Below are positions 58,361 through 64,000 of a DNA stretch of 64,000 nt, piece after piece; the stretch's first letter is position 1; every line of letters starts with the position of its first letter. The stretch is from Mixophyes australis (Eukaryota > Chordata > Amphibia > Anura > Limnodynastidae): the NCBI GenBank assembly GCA_036250195.1, contig JAVHZZ010000003.1, positions 298,469,565 to 298,533,564 on the forward strand, given 5' to 3'. A program made the translations under genes and the position numbers. The notes under the pieces were generated by a model. That model worked only from the letters and a program-made list of their open reading frames with translations. It had not been told where the DNA came from and did no database searches.

Positions 58361-58399
58361 CTTCTGACGCTCGTCGGCGCCAAACAGGTTCCTCTGTCA

Positions 58400-58446
58400 T
58401 TTTATACACTCAGACATGGGTGTTTGTTTCTACTGTGGACCAATCA
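58400..58446 (-). promoter_or_regulatory. Promoter-like CCAAT and TATA of the Harbinger-borne gene
   Basis: On the - strand a CCAAT box in inverted form (ctgattggtc near 58437-58446) is followed by gtataaaatg at 58399-58408. The candidate ATG lies about 40 bases further on. Confidence 0.5.
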
Positions 58447-58885
58447 GCGATGATGCACGTCGAGAATGGAGCATTCCATTACATACGAAGGGGTTTTATT
58501 ATTTATTTATTATTAGGGAATATTCATTGCATTCCACTTTAGCAGTTAAATGTTTTTCTAAATGTAATGTATATTACTAAACTTCTATTTTATAGAAATG
58601 AAAGGAGTTAACTATAGCTAAAGCTCTGCCCCTTTATGCTAATGTCTTCAGTATCTCGTACATTTCCCTGCAAATGCCGCTGCAGTGTGTACGAAATTTA
58701 AATTATTGTTCCCGACAACATGGCTGTAAAAAGTCGCTAACAGGACGTCCGCTCTTCCCTTTCTCGTCCTAAACAAGGCTAGTGTGTATGCAGTCCATGG
58801 ACCGAGCGATCGGACCATCGATCGCATGTAAAATTGCTCGGCATAAAAAGTGGGTCGAAATTTCTGTAGTGTGTACCTAGCTTAA

Positions 58886-61078
58886 GCAATGGTCATGTTT
58901 ACACATTGCACCATCTCACTTGCGTCACCAAGACAATCACTCAGACTACCACTATTCACACTCACTGCCCTAAAGCCCTTTCACCTTAGATGTTATCCAA
59001 GGAGTTTAATTAGCTTAATTGGGTAATCCTCTGACTGAGACGAATCCTCACTAAATTCTTCATCTGCCTGTGACTGGCCTACCCCAACCTAGAAATCATG
59101 CTCACCTGAATTAACCTGGCTAGAATCCTCCACTGCTGCAGTGGTGGGGAAAAGGGGGCCACCCATTCCCATCTCATGCTGACACACGACAAAGGCCTCC
59201 CCAGTTGCTGACATGAACTACAGGAAGTAAAAAAGCATTAAGATAGTCCTGAGATAATATTGCTCTATCCGGCCACATAGCGTGGAACTGCATAGTTGTA
59301 CCTTGAACTGAACTGTGTCATTGGGCATGACCACATTTGGAGATGCAGTTGGGAGTGGGGTTAGTTGACTGGTGGGTTGGAGAAGCAAATTGGGGCAAAT
59401 ACCCAGGACTGTGGGAAAGTAATGACAAAGAATGGCTAGAAGAGGGAGGAAGCAGGGGGATGGAAAGCATAAAAAGATTGACCTGGAGCAAAGTGAAGAG
59501 TGCTGCCAGGCCAGGAAAAATATGGGTGAGAGGAGGTTGGGAAACAGAGCACCTATAGTGCAGTAAAAGTCTGGGCTTGAAAATGCAAATGATGATGGAT
59601 GGACGAGAGGACAGATTGATAAGCAGAAGAAGAAAGCTGAATAGGGGAAATGAAGCATCTTGGGATTAATAGCAGGGCTAAGAAGGAGAACCAGGAGATG
59701 GGAGAGTAACAACACCTGGTGGAGCAGGGAGCAGGTAGGGGGCCAGAACTACTGCATCAACTAGACTGGCATGGTGGTGGCTGAGTAAGGAGAAGATATC
59801 CCAGCTTGCTAACCAAATGGAGAAGTGGAGGGGAGACATCCACTCTATAGAGGAGCTGTTGCATTATACATTATACCCAAGGGGGGGGGGCAACATGATT
59901 CACATGCACTGATGGGCCTCTACAGTCTCATCAAATACTGGGAGCAGAGGCAGGCCGTGATACACACATATGGGGCCTGCAACATCACAGATATGAGCAG
60001 AGTGGGGTGATGGAGAGCTTACGATGGAGCATATCGAAGCAATAAAGAGAGGGAAAGAAGGTGATAAAATAAAAGGGAAAAGCGATTAGAAGGGTGAAAA
60101 AGAAAGGGGGGAAAGTGAGATGGAAACAAAAAAGCCAAAGTACTAGAAAGGAATGAAGTAATAATTCTAAAACTAGCAAAGTAATCCAAAATAAACAAAA
60201 TAAGCAGCATTATATTGTAAAAAACAAGTACAATAAAATATAAAAAATAAGCCAAACCATTTTCATACACTTGTGCTTGCTGAAAATTCACAAACCCAGT
60301 AAGGGATCTCAGACCCAAATAAATATTTTCTTATGCCCTTAAACTCTCCCAACATCACACCCATTGACCCTTTCCTTTCCTGGGTTTCTTGGTACCCTAG
60401 GCAAAGCTTCAGTCTACTGCCCCTGCCCTCCTGTCCCTCCACAATAGTGAGAGTAGTTGGCAAATCCTCTTTCCTACCCATTCTTGCAATTTTGTTGCAT
60501 TTCTGTGTGGAAAAGGAATCAATACTATTCACCTCCTAGAAAGTTAAGCAACTAAGCAACAAGTAAGGCCCATAAGCCAAACACACTTAAATGCACATGT
60601 TTGAGCATGAGTCATTCACTTACCTATTAGGAGTTAGGTTTGCTGACATCGTCCAGCCAATAGTATACACTGGGGAAGAGGCTGGCCCATATATTCTTAG
60701 CCCAGTTTTTGCTGCCTCTCTTTTGCTGCACAAATCCCCTCCCTCCCTGCATTTATGTGTGATGTCACATTCTTTTTCCCGATATTAGAGGAAGCACACT
60801 TGGCAGGAAAGCTTTTGCAGTCAGTGATTAATTCATACTGTGCTATCGCTGATTGGCTGCATGAAGCACCCTGGCTCTTGGTCCCTTTGTGTTGGGAACC
60901 CCATGACCTGGCATGGGACCAGTGGTTAGTGCAAGTGCCCATACACTGTTTGTTTTTGCTATTAGTTGTCAGCTGACTCACTATTAGCTTTCGCCGCCAT
61001 TATCTAATTCAATAAACTGTGACCTATTTGACAAAATTGAAATGGTTGCCAGTGTCTTTATTTATGGGTGGTTTAGAG
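58886..61078. other. Intergenic, partly coding-like remnants
   Basis: No functional gene seen. A short - strand coding-like piece at 59026-59214 is listed separately. Between 60640 and 61060 there is a repeat-like unit on the + strand with an ccaatcagcg-like inverted CCAAT phrase and ttcaataaactgtgac near its end. Its class is unknown to me. A poly-G run lies at 59881-59890. Confidence 0.4.
59026..59214 (-). pseudogene. Coding-like remnant of unknown origin
   Basis: From ATG 59212-59214 on the - strand, the frame reads MSATGEAFVVCQHEMGMGG, then TTAAVEDSSQVNSG. It meets a TAG, after which it continues QADEEFSEDSSQSEDYP in the same frame. The serine- and acid-rich composition looks like part of a protein. 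A donor-like CAG/GTGAGC occurs just before the stop. It lies outside the Harbinger element. It may be a transposon protein I do not recognise. Confidence 0.25.
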
Positions 61079-61260
61079 CAGTGTGTCTTTAACCTGGTCC
61101 TCAAGACCATTAACAGTGCATGTTTTCCATATCCCCTTGCTTTAGCACAGGTGTATTCATTACTGACTGACACAGATCAACAGGTGGTATAATTGTTTCC
61201 CTTGTCACCTGAAAAACATGCACTGTTAGGGGTCCTGAGGACTGGGTTTGAGAAACAGTG
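61079..61260. mobile_element. hAT-type MITE
   Basis: Ends cagtgtgtctttaacctggt and actgggtttgagaaacagtg are inverted copies. Inner parts pair as well (cagtgcatgttttcc and aaaacatgcactg). The 8-bp flanks gtttagag (61071-61078) and gtatagag (61261-61268) differ by one base, fitting the hAT duplication length. Confidence 0.8.
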
Positions 61261-61574
61261 GTATAGAGTATAAGGATAAATGGTAAGAAAGGATTTGTGC
61301 AATGAAGAAGAGCAGTCAACAGTATGCAGTTTATAAACACTTTAAACCCATAACTTGCTCAAACATTAAATCAATAGCAATTAACTATTAAAACATTGAT
61401 CTATGCTCCTAATGAACCCTAGCATTACATTATTTGCACCTCCATTACATCAATAATCACTCTAGATATTACATTATTGGCACCCTTGATTACATCAATA
61501 AATTCCCCATCACAGCAATACCTTCGGCACCATTCCCACACTACAGCCATACTGCCTTTCCCACCCTACAGAGT

Positions 61575-61812
61575 GTGGCAACTACAACTTAATGCCAAAA
61601 AATGCAAAATCATACACTTGAGTCTCAAAAACCCAAAGGTTAAATATATTAATGACACCTTAATGGAAACTACTGGGGAGAAAAGGGAATTGACCTTAGT
61701 CTCTCTCAGTCTGTGTATGTTAAGGAATTTAGACTGTTAGCTCAAATGGGGCAGGGACTGATGTGAGAGAGTTCTCTGTTCAGCGCTGCCAAATTAGTAG
61801 CGCTATATAAAT
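61575..61812 (+). repeat. L2/CR1-like LINE 3' fragment
   Basis: The + strand encodes a relic QLNAKKCKIIHLSLKNPKVKY, the C-terminal reverse transcriptase phrase of CR1/L2-type LINEs. It then runs into a non-coding tail (ggcagggactgatgtgagag, cagcgctgccaaattagtag and cgctatataaat). It ends exactly where the hAT element begins. Confidence 0.7.
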
Positions 61813-62230
61813 TAGAGATGCTCACTGACCAAAGTGTTCTGGTTTTGGTTTTGATTTTGAATCTGGATTAATTTCGTGTTTTGATTTTGGCAAAACCGCC
61901 CTTGCATGTTTTGAGTTTGGTTTTTGGTTTGGATCTCTATTTTTTTCTAAAATCCCTATTTTTTTTCTAAAATCACATAATTTTGCTTTTTTTCCCCCCT
62001 ACATTATTATTAACCTCAATAACACTAATTTCAAGTCATTTTTTGATCAAATTTGACCATCTCAGAATATTATTTTCATACACTTTCAAACAAAGACTGC
62101 ATCAACCTGGCTGGATGCTAAGCAACAGAGCAATGACTGAAACACATGGAAGTTCCTAGCATATCTAGGAAACATTGGCACACAGCAGTGGCAGAAAAGA
62201 CATGTGGTGCAAGATGTAATTGTCATTGGA

Positions 62231-62368
62231 TCATGAAACCAGTTATGGTTCATTTGATCGCTCAACCAGTTTCTTGGATAACTGTGGTAATTTTACAGCT
62301 AATACATGGCGACGAACGTTGACCCCTCTAGGATGCGTGCTTGTATCAGACCCAGACCAATCTGGGTT
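62231..62368 (+). rRNA. 18S rRNA-like fragment, not a functional gene
   Basis: Reads cagttatggttcatttgatc, then cttggataactgtggtaatt, cagctaatacatggcgacg and ggatgcgtgcttgtatcaga. These follow the order of the 5' domain of eukaryotic 18S rRNA (helices near positions ~70-210) with scattered mismatches. It stops matching after about 62368. It is a ~138-bp degenerate piece embedded in hAT sequence. Confidence 0.8.
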
Positions 62369-63171
62369 GCCAGACAATGCACTAAAAAGAGCCATTGTAA
62401 TTCACAGCAAAAAGTGAGTTCATCACTGAGCTTCTAATCAACCCCAATTCCCACAAAATTATAATGTAGTTAGATACCTTTGACGTAAGTGCAGATTACA
62501 AACACTTGATGAAACAGCAGCAAAGTGGAAGGTAATACATATACATGTCTATTTAGACATCCATGCTTACATTACTTCTGCAAGCAACGTTGTTCTTTGT
62601 TAATAAAACTGTTGCCTTTATACCATTCAAAAACATTAAAAAATTCCTCCACCATTCTTTGGATGTTGATAGTTGATAGTAGGATCAGGTGGAGTTACAG
62701 CAGAGGTGTCTCTAATTCTGGTCAATTCTTTTACAGTAGACAAGACCATATGTCAAAATGTTGTGCTGAATCATCTGCATCATTAATGGGTGGCTAAGAT
62801 TTTTACTAAGCACACAACAGTATATAGCACATTGGCACACAGCAGTAGCTGAAAGGAAAAGTGGTGCAAGATGGAATTGTCAATGGGCCTTCCCACCCAC
62901 CCTTATGATGGATCTTAAAAAGTACATGCACACTTTAACAAACCAAGTACTTCAGTCACAAAACTGGCACTCCTTGAGGCTGAAGTACTTGGTTTGTTTG
63001 GGCCCCCACAAAAAAGCTAACAATGGGCCAATGGCACCTAAGGTAACAGTGCTGTTAATGAACTCTACTGTGGCAAGTTGTTGTTGTCATCATCCTCAGC
63101 CTCATCCTCACCCTCATCAGTTTGTACATCATCCTCACACATTATTAATTCATCAACTCTGGAATCCACCA

Positions 63172-63883
63172 TTACACAAGTCTCAGTATTTTGATACAAT
63201 TGACAGGAAAGGCCTTCCTCACGGAAAAGTTCATTTTTATGAACATCACCTTTTCCACATTTTGAGAAAGTAGCCTTCTACGCCGATCGCTGACAAGGTT
63301 CCCGGCTGTGCTGAAAACTCTTTCCAAGTACACACTGGAGGTTGGGCAGCTTAGGCAGTGCAAAGCAAGTTGGTACATGGGTCTCCAAATTCCCTTTCTT
63401 TCCTCCCAGTATGTAAAGGGACTGTCTGATGTGTCTATTTCTATGCTGTCGTGAAAATGATCCTCCACCATCCTTTGAATGTTGATATTAGGATCAGGTG
63501 GAGTTATAGCAGAGTTGTCACGTTTTTTGGTCAATTCTTTTAGAATAGACCAGATGTCAAAATGTTGTGCTGAGTCATCTGCATCATCCCTGGGTCTTAT
63601 GGGAAAGCTAAGCTTTGTCCTAGCAGCAGTTGTGTGAGAAACTGAAGAAGGAGATGCCAACCTGTCACATAACACTTGAGCTGTCACCTTGCTCACCCTT
63701 GAATTTCTTCAAATCTGGGTCAGTTGGACACAAAGAGAAGACATAGCTTTTAAACCTACGCTTGAGTAAAATACATCCCCCTCCTTTCCCAATGTCATGG
63801 CTTGTGAAGTAAGCGTGGATGGCTTTTCGCTGTTTCTCCATCCGCAGAAGCATATACAGGGTGGAATTCCACCTTGTCACCAC
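63172..63883 (-). pseudogene. hAT transposase C-terminal part (frameshifted)
   Basis: On the - strand VTRWNSTLYMLLRMEKQRKA (63883-63825) is the conserved hAT block in the middle of the transposase. A frameshift near 63680 leads into the frame that ends at 63172. This carries YWEERKGIWRPMYQLALHCL and the C-terminal dimerisation block LSCPTSSVYLERVFSTAG at about 63320-63370, then RRRRLLSQNVEKVMFIKMN. The family is the ZBED-like hAT group. The upstream catalytic part lies beyond the window. The frameshift indicates an inactive copy. Confidence 0.85.
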
Positions 63884-64000
63884 CTCTTACTTCAGTTGGT
63901 GGCAGGGCAAATTAAATTGCTCTTGTAGCTGCTGCAATCTCGTACATGCTGTTGCCGAATGCCAGAAATGTCCAGATATTTTATTGAAAACGATAGAATT

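Larger units (their letters stand above)
56904..58882. mobile_element. PIF/Harbinger-type DNA transposon, non-autonomous
   Basis: The left end agctgggtacacactgcac and the right end gtagtgtgtacctagct are inverted copies. Both are flanked by TAA (56901-56903 and 58883-58885), the 3-bp duplication expected for PIF/Harbinger. A subterminal phrase about 'cgaccgctcg' recurs near both ends. The 1.98-kb interior has no Harbinger nuclease. It carries a gene-like three-exon structure on the - strand. Confidence 0.85.
61813..64000 (-). mobile_element. hAT transposon, 3' part, continues beyond window
   Basis: It starts tagagatgctcactgacc, followed by a long ttttggttttgattttg region, both familiar from amphibian hAT elements. 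The transposase on the - strand enters from beyond 64000. The left part is rearranged: 62165-62228 and 62828-62888 are direct copies of the same hAT sequence. The block between them holds an 18S-rRNA-like stretch and a duplicate (62640-62800) of 63460-63600. Confidence 0.82.

Noticed and set aside
59218..59715. 165-codon - strand frame
   Set aside because: Hydrophobic, Cys/Phe/Leu/Pro-rich composition from purine-rich + strand DNA, with no family motif and no splice context.

Overview
The window looks like vertebrate nuclear DNA, most likely from a frog or toad. It is AT-rich, its genes are split by introns, and it is packed with Tx1-type L1 and L2-type LINEs, Tc1, hAT and Harbinger DNA transposons, palindromic MITEs, Ty3/Gypsy elements and an endogenous retrovirus. 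The anuran assignment rests on my recognition of these repeat families and is an inference.

One host gene is certain. Three consecutive coding exons of iodotyrosine deiodinase (IYD) lie on the + strand at 9062-9221, 11571-11727 and 13130-13312. Phases match across GT-AG introns, and a stop codon and polyadenylation signal follow. They encode the C-terminal ~165 residues of this flavoprotein. The N-terminal exons were not found and presumably lie upstream. Everything else that codes belongs to mobile elements or could not be assigned.

Layout: 0-8.6 kb holds two Tc1 fragments, a degraded Tx1 LINE and a large inverted repeat. IYD occupies 9.06-13.4 kb. From 13.4 to 34 kb lie short dispersed repeats, a solo LTR candidate, fold-back MITEs, a CA-rich minisatellite inside a composite element, a Gypsy-like LTR and another Tx1 fragment split by a near-perfect palindrome. 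A GC-rich block at 34.4-36 kb has promoter and splice-like signals on the - strand and a minisatellite.

From 37 to 54.5 kb there is a Russian-doll nest. A broken Ty3/Gypsy element was hit by a 5'-truncated Tx1 LINE (38387-40590) and by an L2 LINE (41104-52663, - strand). The L2 was in turn hit by a recent endogenous retrovirus (43363-51890, - strand) with nearly identical LTRs, a 4-bp target duplication, an intact gag frame and no visible pol or env. From 54.9 to 64 kb follow a 1.6-kb LTR-like unit with two minisatellites, a 1.98-kb Harbinger-type element and the start of a hAT transposon that runs off the end. The Harbinger-type element carries an unrecognised three-exon gene, and the hAT contains a short 18S-rRNA-like stretch.

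The most interesting signals are the Harbinger-borne split gene, the gag-only young retrovirus, the 18S-like fragment and the GC-rich promoter block. All calls are by eye. No similarity search or folding was run.
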